Origin: Pyropia yezoensis
Lineage: Eukaryota > Rhodophyta > Bangiophyceae > Bangiales > Bangiaceae
NCBI GenBank assembly: GCA_009829735.1
Contig: CM020619.1
Span: 29,104,063-29,168,062 of the forward strand
DNA: 64,000 bases
Reading direction: 5' to 3'
A program made the translations under genes and the position numbers. The notes under the pieces are model-generated. The model was not told the origin of the DNA, ran no database searches, and saw nothing but the letters and a program-made list of their open reading frames with translations. Below are positions 11,430 through 21,809 of this stretch, in pieces; position 1 is the first letter of the stretch; each line of letters begins with the position of its first letter.

Positions 11430-13049
11430 ATGAGCTCCTCGCCCCGCGCGGCACCCCCCGCGTCTCCCCCGCCGGTGGCCGCTCCCGTTGGTTCCCCCCC
11501 CTCCCCTGCAACGATGCTTATGGCGCATCCTTCGCCACCAGCGATGCGGCCGGGTGGCGGTGGTGCTGGCGGTGGTGGTGCTGGCGGCGGCGGCGGTGGC
11601 GGTGGCGGCGACGCGGGCACTGCGTTTGTCGACTCGTCGTCCTTTGCGGCGCTCGTGCTTGGGGGCCCCGCCGACGCGGCCGACTGCTGCCGTGCGAGCA
11701 ACATGCTGGTGCCGCCACCGACGCCGGGGCTAACCCCTGACGGCGGGGGTACGCCGGGCAGGCGACCGCGTGCCGAAGCACTCCAGGGGTTCGCTGGTGG
11801 GGACGCCTTCTGGCGGCCCGCGTTGCCGACGCTGGGGTTGGGCGGAGGGGCGGACGCGTCCGAAGGGGGGACTGATGTGAGCTTTTCCGGCTGGGCTGAA
11901 ACAGTCGCGCCGGGCACGGAGGACGCCGCACCTGTTGGGGCTGCTGGGAAGCAGCACCGGGCCGACGCGGGAAGCGCCCATCCCTCGTGTGACGACGTCA
12001 TCGGCGAATCCCCAACGTCCACATCCCCCACCACCATTACGCCTACACCTGTGGGTACCACCGAGCCCCCTCCGCCGACTAAGGGCCACCAGGAGGCGGG
12101 GCCACGGCGTCCGACGTACGGACGGCAACTCACGCTCCCCACCACGGAGGAGTCTGACCCCGAAACGGCACGGAGGAGCATGGCGTATTGGGCCACCGTC
12201 AACGGCTACAGCGTGTCGGGGGAGATCCCCATCGCGACCGCCGCGCGCCTGTCGGACGCGGCGGCCATGCTGCGCACGGCGCCCCCGTCAGGCGGCGACG
12301 GCGGTGGCATGGGCGGCGGCGTCTGTGGCGGCGGCGGTGGCGTTGGGGGGGCTACTGGCCCTCTTCCGGCTGCGCAGATGTACGAAACTGCCGCGAGGGC
12401 GTGGGAGGTAGCGACGTGCCATGGCAGTGCCTGGCACCTTCGGGCGCTCCTCTCGGCTGGCGAGCTGTACCTATCGTTGAGAAGACTAACCGACGCGGGC
12501 GACCGGGCACGCGCGGCCATTGCCGCGTTTCTCGACAACGACGGAACGGGCGACGAGGGGGTCGACCACTACGTTGACCCCGTCGCTGCCGCCGCCGCCG
12601 CCACCGCCGAGTATTCTGCCGCTCACTACCTCCTTGGCCGCGTGCACGTGGCGCGCGGCCGCGCACACGCGACGGCCGAGCGGCACGTGGCGGCGGAGCA
12701 GGCGTACCGGGATGCCCTCGAGGCGTATCGCGTGGCGTATATGGTCATGCTCAGCGCGGCGGCGGGGGTTAAGGGCGGCAGGGGGGAGCCCGCGGCAGCA
12801 GGTCGCGCGGCAGCGCCTGCCCCCCCCCCGCCTGCCGAGAAAGTGCCGCTGGCGGTGCCGGCGGAGCGGCCTCTCAAGGTGGTGCGCGTGACCAAGGCCA
12901 TTCAGGCGGTGCTGCACCAGCTCAACGCCACCGTCGCCGCGCAGGGTCGCCGGCTTGACATCACCGAGGCAACTTCGGCATTTGAGTGGCCGCCGCCGCC
13001 CCTCTCTCGGCTGGCCACCGCGACGGGCGGCAGCGGGGGGAGGAGGTGA
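11430..13049 (+). CDS. low-complexity protein with C-terminal TPR-like helical repeats
   Basis: The predicted product is 539 aa. Residues 1-240 are disordered: Pro/Ala/Ser-rich with Gly-only runs encoded by a GGN microsatellite around 11555-11615. From about residue 250 the protein becomes helical and Ala-rich, with segments shaped like TPR helix pairs (AAQMYETAARAWEVA, RALLSAGELYLSLRRL, AAHYLLGRVHVARGRAHA, AEQAYRDALEAYRVAYMVM). A Gly insertion interrupts it near 295-315, and it ends with a conserved-looking helix (VTKAIQAVLHQLNATVAAQG). A scaffold role in protein-protein contact is what TPR-type folds usually provide; no specific partner can be inferred. The start is the ATG at 11430, the first with acidic/Ser/Pro composition; an in-frame upstream extension to 10596 is Arg/Pro-rich and less likely. 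The gene converges on the minus-strand gene at 13688. Confidence 0.7.
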   Translation: MSSSPRAAPPASPPPVAAPVGSPPSPATMLMAHPSPPAMRPGGGGAGGGGAGGGGGGGGGDAGTAFVDSSSFAALVLGGPADAADCCRASNMLVPPPTPGLTPDGGGTPGRRPRAEALQGFAGGDAFWRPALPTLGLGGGADASEGGTDVSFSGWAETVAPGTEDAAPVGAAGKQHRADAGSAHPSCDDVIGESPTSTSPTTITPTPVGTTEPPPPTKGHQEAGPRRPTYGRQLTLPTTEESDPETARRSMAYWATVNGYSVSGEIPIATAARLSDAAAMLRTAPPSGGDGGGMGGGVCGGGGGVGGATGPLPAAQMYETAARAWEVATCHGSAWHLRALLSAGELYLSLRRLTDAGDRARAAIAAFLDNDGTGDEGVDHYVDPVAAAAAATAEYSAAHYLLGRVHVARGRAHATAERHVAAEQAYRDALEAYRVAYMVMLSAAAGVKGGRGEPAAAGRAAAPAPPPPAEKVPLAVPAERPLKVVRVTKAIQAVLHQLNATVAAQGRRLDITEATSAFEWPPPPLSRLATATGGSGGRR

Positions 13050-13687
13050 AGGGGGGGGGGGTGCGGATGCGGCATTGCCGCGAGCCTGTCTGTCCCCCTA
13101 CCCTAATTCTTTTCGCGGGGGGGGGGGCGGACGTGTGGATTCGGTACCGCACGCATGTGCTGCTCTTTCTCTTTCGTCTCCCAACTGCCGCCCACTTCTT
13201 TCTTTTTTCTTCCTTGGTGCCCCACTGGCTCCGACGGCGGCCCCGCGAAGCGCACCTGATGCGTCCACGCGGTGAACCGCGGAGGATGGCTTTCCCGAGT
13301 TCTTTTTTTTTTTGACGCGGCAGGCCGCCTGGTCTCTGGTTGTCTTACTTTTTTTTTTTTGAGGTGGCGTCTGTTCGCCATCGCTGCGTGCGCGCCTATC
13401 GCGCCGCGCGCCAACCGGATTGTCCTATTTACAGCGAGGTGCGCGGCCATGACGAGGTCGTGACAGCGGAGAGCGGCACCAGGAAACTTGAGAGGTGTGT
13501 CCGTTGGCACCGCCGGTGCGGCCGACCCCTCTGGGGGGTCGCGGTCGCGCCCCCCCGACCCGGCAGGCCCGAGATGCCCAGCGTCCACGACTACCGGCCA
13601 CGGGCTTTCCGCCTCAGCCCCGGGGGAGCCCCCCCGCCCAGCATGTAGCGGCCATCCCCGGGGCCGCGCCCGCGAGGGACCCGCCGC
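13050..13687. other. convergent intergenic region
   Basis: This segment lies between two genes that face each other, so it should contain both 3' UTRs. It has two long T tracts (about 13303-13313 and 13349-13360). No ORF here looks real. Confidence 0.5.
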
Positions 13688-15407
13688 TCACGGTGAGCAC
13701 GAGTACCCGACCAGCAGCGGCCGGTCGTAAAGCGCGAGGACAAAGTCCGCCCCCCCATCCACAAACGCCCCCCCCACCACCACCGCCGGCAGGCGCACTG
13801 CCAGGAGGACGGAGAAGGCGTCGGCCTCTGCCCCTTCGCTGCCCCCCCCCGCCCCCCCCCCACCATCGGCGTCATCCCCCCCCTCATCCGCCCCCGCCCC
13901 TGCCCGCCCTCCAACCGCCACCCGCGCGAGCGTGACGCGGCCATCCTCCCCCCCGAGCAGCACCCCCCCAGGGACGGTAGGGTGCGGCACCACGACCGCC
14001 ACGGGGCCCGCATTGGTTGCCGCATCAGCGACTCGGACACCCCGAGCGGGGTCGTGGAGTTCCACTCGCCCAGTGGACAGGCCCACCACGACCCGTCGGC
14101 CGGGCAGCCGGCACGCCACGTCCACCCCCACCACCGCGCCAGCACCGCAACCACCCCCACCACCCGCCGCCATGGCGGGCGTAAGGCCCACCGCTGACAC
14201 ATACGCGTCCGAGTCAACGCGGGCCCTGTACACGGGCGCCCAGCCGCCCGACGTGCCCCGCGCCGCGCCCCCCCCCCCAACCCCCGGCGGGCGCGCCCAG
14301 ACCACCAGCGCCCCCGCGTCATCCGCGGCAACGACCGCACCCCCTACCCCCGAGGGGGTCACCCATGCACCCCCCCCCAGCGCCGACACGGGGGCGCTGA
14401 GGCCGCGCCACACGGCCACCCGCTCCACTCCACTCCCCCGCGCGGTCGCGCCAATGCCCACCACATCCCCCGACGAGAGGCCCGCCAGTAGCAGCGGCCG
14501 CGGTGCGTCGGCGGCGGCGGCGGCGGCCGGCGCGTCGCTACCTCCCCCCATGCCGCCGCCTCCTCCTCCACCGACGCCGCCGCCACCGCCACCGCCACCG
14601 CCACCGCTAACACCGCGAGCGTCGGTGGCGACGGCGCCCACGACGACCGACGCGGCCAGCACCCGCGCATACACCACGGCCGGGGGTTTCCCCAAGCCGA
14701 GAACGCCCACCCGCGTGCCCCGCCCGGTCCGAGTATCCCACAGCTCTACCGTGGCGGGAGCAGCGGCCACCCCAGCGGAAGCAGCCCCGGCGGAACCAGC
14801 GGCAACGGCGGTCCCGGTGGCGGGCGCCGCGACCGCAACCGCCAGCAGGGGCCGACGAGCCGCCTCCTTGGCACCCCCCCCGGGGGTGCCACCAAACGCG
14901 GCCAACCCGCCGCCGGGACGCCACCACGCGACTGCCGTGGGTGGCGGCGGGGTCGCCGCCGTCACCGCCGCCGCCGCGGCCGCCGCCGCAGCGGCGGTCG
15001 TGGCCGCCGCGGCCGCCGCCACTGCCGACGCGCCGCCGCGGCTGCCGCCGCTGCCACCACCACCCGAGGACGACGGCGCGGCGGCCGCAGCGGCGGTCAC
15101 GGCAGCGGCGGCGGCTGCGTCGAGGCCCGCCGCACTCGCGGCGGCGGCAGCTCCTACCGCCCCCCCCCCCCGCCGGCGGCACCCCCTGCGCCTACCCCCC
15201 CCCCCCCCCCCCCACCCCCCCCGCGGGCGCACCCAGCGTATAGTCGTGACGACCCCCCCCGCGGCCAGGCCGGCGGCGCGTCACCTGCACGCGGCCGCCA
15301 GCGAGAAAGGCGTATCGACCCGCGCCATCCGCCGCGAGGTTGGCGTGGTAGAGAGCGGGCGCGGCGGCCGCATCCACCTCAATGGGGCGGGACGCCGTCC
15401 ACGGCAT
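13688..15407 (-). CDS. WD40-like beta-propeller protein, frame broken at poly-G runs
   Basis: Two pieces belong together. The N-terminal piece starts at the ATG at 15407 (MPWTASRPIEVDAAAAP…YHANLAADGAGRYAFLAGGRVQV), a typical first propeller blade. The larger piece in another frame runs from about 15160 to the stop at 13688. It holds propeller-type strands such as ATVELWDTRTGRG, LLLAGLSSGDVVGIG, GAVVAADDAGALVVWARPPG, RRVVVGLSTGRVELHDPARG and GVLLGGEDGRVTLARVA. The frames change across a 19-base C run (15195-15213) and a 12-base C run (15160-15171). A length error or polymorphism in these runs is the simplest explanation; a small intron is less likely. Ala/Gly insertions up to about 20 residues long pad the loops between strands. 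WD40 proteins are scaffolds in many complexes, and I cannot assign this one to a named family. Confidence 0.65.
15195..15213. repeat. 19-base C homopolymer at the frame break
   Basis: An uninterrupted run of 19 C on the plus strand (G on the coding strand) encodes poly-Gly. A further 8 C follow after a single A. The reading frame of the WD40-like gene changes here, which points to slippage in the genome or an error in the assembly. Confidence 0.85.
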
Positions 15408-16519
15408 GGTCGGGCAGGGCGGGGGGGGGGGGGTGCAATCGCAACTCGCCGCGCGAGGGATACGAGGGAGAGGGAAGGGGAGGAGGGGATGGATATGCGG
15501 CGAGGTGTGGACGTGCGGGACAGTGGGGGAAAAGGAGCAGGAACACAAAGCAGGGAGTGGGGGAGAGTGAGAGGGGCCAACCGTGGGTGAACAGTCACAA
15601 CGCTGGGAAAAAGGGCAAAGAAAGGGGACATGGGATGAAGGGAGAACTATGCCACGAGGGTGGAAGGCACCCAGCACCACCCCTCGCGCGCGACACCACC
15701 ATCGACGCGGCCGCCAAACGCGTCAGCTACCGGAAGCCACCAGGACAAGCTGTGGCGGCGGCGACCGCCGGGTGGCAGGCCAGCAGCCGCCCATCGCGCC
15801 CGCCGACGCCACCGCCCGTGGTCGCGCCGCGCCCGCCGTGGCGGAACAGCCGCCCAACATAGTCAGGGTCCGCCGCGGAGGGGTTTCGTGGGGTGACCAC
15901 CTACGGAGAGAGGGGAGAAGCTGCCGCCATCGTGGCGCTTACGTCCTCCCGCCCACTACGCGCTCACCGACAGTCACCCCTAGGGGTGAGCGGGGGAGGG
16001 GGGCGAGCGGGCGTGCTCGGGAGGGGGGCGAGCGGGCGTGCTCGGGAGGGGGTGAGCCGCCATGGGAAGCGAACCAGGAATGCGGCGCGGATGGGTGGGT
16101 GAGGCGCTGCTGACAAGGCCCGCATCGGACCTCACTTGTAAATATCAACTTGATTCGATACATTCCAGAAGAGAACATAATTGATCAATCACCGATGAAT
16201 TGTCCTGAGACAGATATCTGTCGACACCTGTCGCAATCATGCACGAATGATAACGACTTACATGTGGGAGAGTAGGTATCTCGTAAGAATTACTGGCCCT
16301 TTCCAGATGTTGCGGGGAAGTTTGAACCAGAATGGACAAGCCCAATTGACATGCCACAGCTCTACGCCGTCGCTGGGTGTGTAGCCCACCGCCGAGTGCC
16401 ATTGCTGACTGCCTCTCGCGCCATCGCGGTCACACCTCGGCGTCTACTCGCGCCCTCCCCTCTCCCCCCACAGTCGTTCCGGCTGTTACACCTGCCGCTG
16501 CCGCGGCTGTTCCGTCACC
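15408..16519. other. intergenic region between divergent genes
   Basis: This lies between the WD40-like gene (minus) and RPS25 (plus), so it should hold both promoters. The left half is purine-rich and contains a short tandem repeat (15996-16045). The stretch 16130-16330 is distinctly AT-richer than its surroundings. No gene seen. Confidence 0.5.
15996..16045. repeat. two-copy 25-bp tandem repeat
   Basis: Two consecutive identical 25-bp units (15996-16020 and 16021-16045) beginning GAGGGGGGCGAGCGG are followed by the first bases of a third copy. Confidence 0.85.
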
Positions 16520-17339
16520 ATGCCTCCTCAGGGGAAGGACGCGAAGAACAAGGCGTCCTCTGCGGCGCAGGCTGCCTCTAAGTCGGGCGGCAAGGGGGGC
16601 AAGAAAAAGGTACGTCCGCTGTCGCGTAGTGGGGTTGAGTAGAAAATGGGGTTGCCATCGGTGTCTGTTTCCCCGTGGGTGTGCTGTGGAACGTATTGAC
16701 AGGCGTGGCAGAACACCCGCACCTTGGTTCGTCACCGGTGATAAGGCGATGGTGGTGTCGCTGCACCGCGTCGTGACGTGGCGTTAGGATGGGGGTGCCT
16801 CAGTCGAGTGATCCTGCACGGGCCCGATGGCGGACACGCATCGTGCTTGTCTCCGATCTTTTGTCGTGTGGTCTTGGTGGCCCAGTGGGGCTGCGGGTTG
16901 GGCGTTGCCATGTGGAGCCATGCCGCCGCGACCGTCCTGGGCACGCCGCGCAGCGGCGTGAGGATGTTCCTCGTTGTCGGTGCTTCTGTCTCACACCTTT
17001 GTCGTTTGTGACGCGCACTTTGCATGCATGTGTGGCTGCGTCTGCTTGGACATGACTGCGTGTCTCTGCTTCACTTTCAACCGAGCGCAGAAGTGGTCCA
17101 AGGGGAAGGTGAAGGAGAAGTCTGAGAACCTGGTCCTCTTCGACGAGGATACGTACGAGAAGCTGTACAAGGAGGTGCCCAAGTATAAGCTCATTACCCC
17201 CTCGGTGCTTTCGGAGCGGCTGCGGATCAATGGCTCGCTGGCCCGCCAGGCCATCAAGGAGCTGATGGCCAAGGACCAGATCCGGATGGTGTCTGCCCAC
17301 TCTTCGCAGCTCATCTACACGCGGGCAACCAACATCTAG
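16520..17339 (+). CDS. RPS25: 40S ribosomal protein S25 (eS25), one intron
   Basis: Two exons, 16520-16609 and 17091-17339, encode 112 aa. Exon 1 gives the Lys/Gly/Ala-rich N-terminal tail ([14 protein letters not shown]…GGKKK). Exon 2 gives the conserved winged-helix core ([56 protein letters not shown]) and ends [10 protein letters not shown], as in eS25 proteins. The intron (16610-17090, 481 bp, phase 0) has donor GTACGT and acceptor GCGCAG. The length matches the family (about 105-125 aa). eS25 sits in the 40S head near the E site and mRNA exit. A CT-rich leader precedes the ATG, as is common for ribosomal protein genes. High confidence in identity and exon structure. Confidence 0.95.
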
Positions 17340-18354
17340 GCCGCTAATGGGGAGCATGTTTGCCGCGAGACGAGCGATGGGCTTGCGCTTTGCGTGGAAG
17401 GCGACAAACATAGGTTCTTTTTTTTTCCATGCTGTTCATCGCTGACGAGTTCTTGGCGCGCACGCGGCTGCCCAACCCCAATGGGATGTCTCTGGCACCA
17501 CTCACCACTGGCGCTCTCCTGGTTGGGTGTTGATGGTGGGTTTTCATCTCAGGGCCCAGTGAAGCAGTGAATGTCCAATAAGGGCAATGTGTCTGTACGC
17601 GGAGAGCGAACAGCGTCTGATCCCCGTCGGGCGCGAAGTGGGGTTAGCGTCGCATCCCCATTCACGGTCATCGACGCGACGCCACGTGTGTCCCTTTGTA
17701 GTACTGATTGTTTTTGCGCGAGTGAGGATGCAAGAGCCATGGTCCCTATCCTGCGCGTCGCCGAGCCATCATCTGGTCTTGTCCCTCACAGGAGCCAGCC
17801 CGCGTCATCATCGTCCATGTGTTTCTATGACAACACGCCCCCTGTCCCTATATTTAAGTCGCAGCCGTCCACAAACGCCCAGTATTAGCGGTTCCACTGT
17901 CGGAGGTTGACCTCCCCCGCGATCGACCTGTCCCACCCCTTATCCTGCATGGTGTTGTGCCGCACTCCTGCCTCCGTGCACTTGACGCGAGCGCCGAGGA
18001 CGCGGCCCTACCATCCAGACTCATGGTTCTCTGTCATGGACCGATACCCAAAGACCGTCCGATACTTGGAATCTGGGGGGCTACAAATTCAGAATGAGAC
18101 ACAGCCAGCCATCGTGGTCCTCGTCCATCACACCATCGTCGCGATCGCTCCCACCGCGGGCCCCTCACTTCGGCCGCCACGGTGCTTCAGTCGGGGTCTC
18201 CGTGTGGGTGCCAACGGCGTGTTTGCTGGCTCCTCTCTTCTCCTTCCTCTCTCCGTCCATCCATTCCCGCTGTTGCTTTCCCGTTCTCCATCCCCTGTCT
18301 GAATCCTTTCCCCGTTGATCCGGTGGTCGTCGGTCGGTGCCAGCGCCAGCGACG
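17340..18354. other. intergenic region
   Basis: This holds the 3' UTR of RPS25 and the upstream region of the next gene, about 1 kb with average composition. A CT-rich stretch at 18230-18320 lies just upstream of the next start. No supported ORF. Confidence 0.5.
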
Positions 18355-19736
18355 ATGGCCGCCTTTCGTCGTGCGGCCTATGCCCTGGGCATGGCCGTGC
18401 GGGAGTCTGGCCAAGCCCTTCACCGGGCGGGCTGTCGCATGCAAGGTGACTACCGCTTCACTGAGCAGCGTATGTTCGTATGGCTGGGGTGTGGGACAAG
18501 AGGGCGGTTGCAGGGAAATGTCTGCGCGGCATGTCTCCTAAGTGTTAATGCAGCAGCTCCTTCCGACGTCTATTGTGTGCAGCTCGGTGGTTGGTTTTTT
18601 CCTGTTAGGTCTTGCTCTGTGATCGTTGCCCTATCCCTTCTGTTTTCTATCATTCTGTGCGCACTTGACTAACATGTCGACTATACGATGTGCCCACCAT
18701 GTACCCCTCAGGGATTTCCTTGTCTTGTGCGTCCCCGGTTGTACGTGTTGTGCGGCATACTTCTTACCCGCCCAGTCAACCGCCACCGAGTGGTGATGAA
18801 CCTCGAGGACGTGGCCCCCCGGCTGTCGCACCCTTCCTACATTGCTCCCACTGCCCACATTGCTGGCGACGTCTCCCTCGGACCGGGCGTGTCGGTGTGG
18901 CCTGGCGCCGTTGTTCGCGGCGACGCGTCGGCAGTGGCGGTCGGCGCCCGATCTGCCATCCGCGAGCGGGCAGTTGTGGCGGTCGTGCGCCAAGGGGTCC
19001 CCACTCGGTCGGGGGATGGGGGGGGGACTGGCCCAGCGGGCGGGGTCGACGGCTCTGCCACGCGCATTGGTTCGGACGTGATGGTGGGATGTGGGGCGAC
19101 CGTTCACGCGGCAACGTTGAAGGATGGAGCAGTGGTCGGTGCTGGAGCAGTGGTAGGCGGGGGGGCCGTTGTCGGCGAGAAGGCTGTGGTTGGTGCTGGT
19201 GCGTTGAGGGGAGAGGTGGTGTGGGCGGGGTCATTGCCTCAACGAAGCATGTGGGGAGGATGAATTGGAGAGGGCGCGTCTGTCGGTTGCCGAGGGGCGG
19301 CTGAGCGATGGGGCACGAATGGTACGGTCTGGGAGGGCTCTGGTCTGTCCGCAGGGTTACTGACCCTCGTCCTTGGTGGTCGTGTTGTGTATGCCTTTCA
19401 CCGGCGACTAATTCCCATCAACGACCGCGTCTCTTGCCGGCTGACCGATGCTGCCATGCGCTCACGTGCACCACTCCGTCCCGTCAACCTTCTGTGCTCA
19501 TCCATTCAGGCTCTGTCGTTGCCCCCGGCACTGTCGTGCCGCCCGCCACCCTGTACGCCGGCTCCCCCGCCGTCCGCGTGCGGGCGCTGTCCGACGAGGA
19601 GCTTTCTTCGTCTGCGGCAGCGGTGGCGGAGCTTGGCCGGCTGTCACTGGTGCACGCTGCCGAAGGGGTACCGCCAGACGTGGCGGCCGCGCTGGGCGTG
19701 CCGACCTCGTCAGCACCTAAGACGGCCATCGCGTAA
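18355..19736 (+). CDS. gamma-carbonic-anhydrase-like protein (complex I type), two introns
   Basis: Proposed exons 18355-18469, 18776-19198 and 19510-19736 encode 254 aa. The N-terminus (ALGMAVRESGQALHRAGCRM … EQLNRHR) matches the presequence and start of plant mitochondrial gamma-CA proteins. A left-handed beta-helix follows with hexapeptide repeats (YIAPTAHIAGDVSLGPGVSV, VWPGAVVRGDA, VVGAGAVVGGGAVVGEKAVV), then VVPPATLYAGSPAVRVRAL and a C-terminal helix. Two of the three expected zinc-ligand positions lack His: the loop has RERAVVAVVRQG instead of a …LVHVA-type segment, and VGCGATVHAATL has Cys where the first His of IGHSAVLHG normally lies. That fits a gamma-CA-like, probably non-catalytic subunit of the complex I matrix arm. 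A Gly-rich insertion lies near residues 120-145. Intron donors are GTATGT and GTGCGT. The second donor was chosen by phase and homology. Confidence 0.85.
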
Positions 19737-20030
19737 ACGACTTTTTCTCCCCGGCGTCCCTCTTATGTTTTCCCCCGATTCCATTTCTGTCTGGTTCCTT
19801 TTTTTTCTTGTGTGCTGCAGCTTTTGCAGCTGCAGTCCTTTTAGGTGGACGGTGCAAGCAGCGATGTTTCCTTCTCGCGCGTTTCTCGCCCCGCGAGGCC
19901 GCTCGCTGGTGCTTGGGATACATCGCCCTCCCGAGCGCGGATGACGCAGCACTGCTGGGCCCTGGCAAGAGGACGAATGTACAAGCAGCCTTTGCCTTCC
20001 AATCCCATCCGTGACTCCCTCCTAACCGCC
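19737..20030. other. short convergent intergenic region
   Basis: This is the shared 3' region of the gamma-CA-like gene and the minus-strand gene ending at 20031. A T-rich stretch at 19740-19815 is a likely site for 3'-end formation of the upstream gene. Confidence 0.4.
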
Positions 20031-21809
20031 CTATGGCGGCGGCTGTACCCACACGAACTCCTCCACATATCCTCCGTCGGGGGCAGCACAGCCCGCCACG
20101 CACGTATACACGGCGAGAGTGCCCCAATCCATGCCGCCCCCCTCTAGAAGGCCCTTTAGCCGCCGGGCCGCCGCTGCGTCGGCCGCCTCCTCGCCCGCAC
20201 CTGCGGCGCTGGTGGTCGTCCCCACTGCCGGCTTTTCCGTCCCCCCCGCCTCCTCCCCGCCCTCAAAGGCGGCGTCGCCGCCGCCAGCGTCCGTGTCGTC
20301 GACCGCCGCCGCCCCCCCCCCCCCGCCTCCCCCTCCTCTGTCCAGGTCGAGGTAGTAGAGCAGGCTGGGGAGGACCTGCAGCTCAAATGCGCGGCGTGCG
20401 CCGCACGTGCCACACGGCGGCACGCCGTTGCCGCCCCCAGCGGCGTCAGACGGCGGCACGCCCGCCGCGGCGGTCCACAGCGGCACCGCGCCGTAGCGGA
20501 GCACCTGCGTCGGCGCGTCCGCGACGGCAGCCGCAAACGCTCGGAACGCCTGCTCATCTGCGGTAGGGGGAGGGGCGGTGGTGTACGCCTCGAGCTCAGA
20601 GACGGACACGTCTGGGAGCGTGCCGCCAACGGCAGCGCCGCTGTCGCCCCCGCCACCACCCTTGCTGCCGCTGCCGCTGTTGCCAGCAGAGTCACCTTTG
20701 TCGCTGTCACAATCGCCGTGGTCGTCGGTGGTGCCGTCACCCTGGCCGGTGGCGGCGGTCGTTGCTGTGATGGCGGTGGCTCCGTTCAAGACCGCCACGG
20801 CCGCCCCCTTCACCACCGCCGGCAGGCGGGTCCCCCCCCCGGGGCCTTCACTGTCACTGCCGCTGTCGCTGTCGTAGCTCCCACTCCCGTCGTCGCTGCC
20901 CGACCAGCTGCCGTCGCTCCCCCCCCCCCCCCCCTCCCCCCCCGCCGCCCCGATACGCAGGGGCATCGCCGGAAGTACCTGCACGCCCGTACAGCCGGTG
21001 CAGCCACGAACACCCCCCGCAGCCGACGACCGGAAGCCACAGCCCGCACACATGGTGGGCCCTCCCCCCCGCAACGCGGGCGGCACCCCCCCACCGGTCG
21101 GGTCGTACGCAGACGGGTAGTAGGGGCTCACGCGAGGCAGCTGTGCGCGGTAGGCCACCACCGTGCGGCGGCCGCTGCCGCTGCCGCCACTAGGACCACC
21201 ACCGGCACAGCCGGAGGCGACGCAGACGAAGAGCGCCAGCGACCGGTGAAACGCATCGTCCCGCCCCGGCCACGGCGCGTACACCTGCGCGAGGAAGCTC
21301 AGTGGGGTGGCGGGTGCACACGCGCAGGTTGGCGGCGGAGGGGGCACGTCGGGAAGCAGCCACAGCGGCTTCCCGCCGACGGTGGACGGGAAGGTCCACC
21401 GGTTGGGCGGCGCATACGGGGGGGGGGGGATGAAGGCCAGGAGCGGCGCCGTGGGAGGGGAGGTGCCGTGGATGGGGTGGTGCTGTGCCGCTGGTCCAGG
21501 CGCACAGGGAGGGGGGAGGGGGGGGAGCGAGGCGCCCGCCACCGCGGGAGCGGCCGCCGACGCCGCGGCCGCTGCCGCCGCAACCGTCGTAGGCTCCGGT
21601 GGGGTGGAAGCCGCTGTGGTTGACGAGACCGCGGCGCGGGCCATACCGACTAGGGGGGCGGCTTCAGCCGTGCACGTGGCAGCAACGGCGCGACCAGCCG
21701 ACGGGGGGGAGCGGGTAGCCCAGCCGCGTGGCGGGAGGGGCGGATGAGTTGCCGCGGGGAGAAGGGAAGGGCGACGGCGGAGGCAGCGACGGCAGCGGCA
21801 CACCGCCAT
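20031..21809 (-). CDS. PDCD2/PDCD2L (Tsr4-type) family protein
   Basis: The frame encodes 592 aa. Family hallmarks are the N-terminal STVGGKPLWLLPDVPPPPPT, then PLSFLAQVYAPWPGRDDAFHRSLALFVCV with a Cys cluster, a YRAQLPR motif, and a C-terminal domain with FELQVLPSLLYYLDLD and DWGTLAVYTCVAGC…YVEEFVWVQPPP. In yeast and animals, PDCD2-family proteins act as cytosolic chaperone adaptors for 40S protein uS5 (RPS2). The N-terminal MYND zinc finger of PDCD2 is not visible, which favours the PDCD2L side. A second Cys-rich stretch (CAGCGFRSSAAGGVRGCTGC) lies mid-protein. Acidic Ser/Gly/Asp insertions (about residues 290-395 and 500-550) make it much longer than the usual 340-400 aa. The true start may be the internal Met near 21644 rather than 21809. 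No intron is needed. Confidence 0.85.
   Translation of the reverse strand: MAVCRCRRCLRRRPSLLPAATHPPLPPRGWATRSPPSAGRAVAATCTAEAAPLVGMARAAVSSTTAASTPPEPTTVAAAAAAASAAAPAVAGASLPPLPPPCAPGPAAQHHPIHGTSPPTAPLLAFIPPPPYAPPNRWTFPSTVGGKPLWLLPDVPPPPPTCACAPATPLSFLAQVYAPWPGRDDAFHRSLALFVCVASGCAGGGPSGGSGSGRRTVVAYRAQLPRVSPYYPSAYDPTGGGVPPALRGGGPTMCAGCGFRSSAAGGVRGCTGCTGVQVLPAMPLRIGAAGGEGGGGGSDGSWSGSDDGSGSYDSDSGSDSEGPGGGTRLPAVVKGAAVAVLNGATAITATTAATGQGDGTTDDHGDCDSDKGDSAGNSGSGSKGGGGGDSGAAVGGTLPDVSVSELEAYTTAPPPTADEQAFRAFAAAVADAPTQVLRYGAVPLWTAAAGVPPSDAAGGGNGVPPCGTCGARRAFELQVLPSLLYYLDLDRGGGGGGGGAAAVDDTDAGGGDAAFEGGEEAGGTEKPAVGTTTSAAGAGEEAADAAAARRLKGLLEGGGMDWGTLAVYTCVAGCAAPDGGYVEEFVWVQPPP

Noticed and set aside
13932..15590. 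552-codon plus-strand ORF opposite the WD40-like gene
   Set aside because: Pro/Thr/Ala low complexity only; the minus strand shows propeller-type strands.
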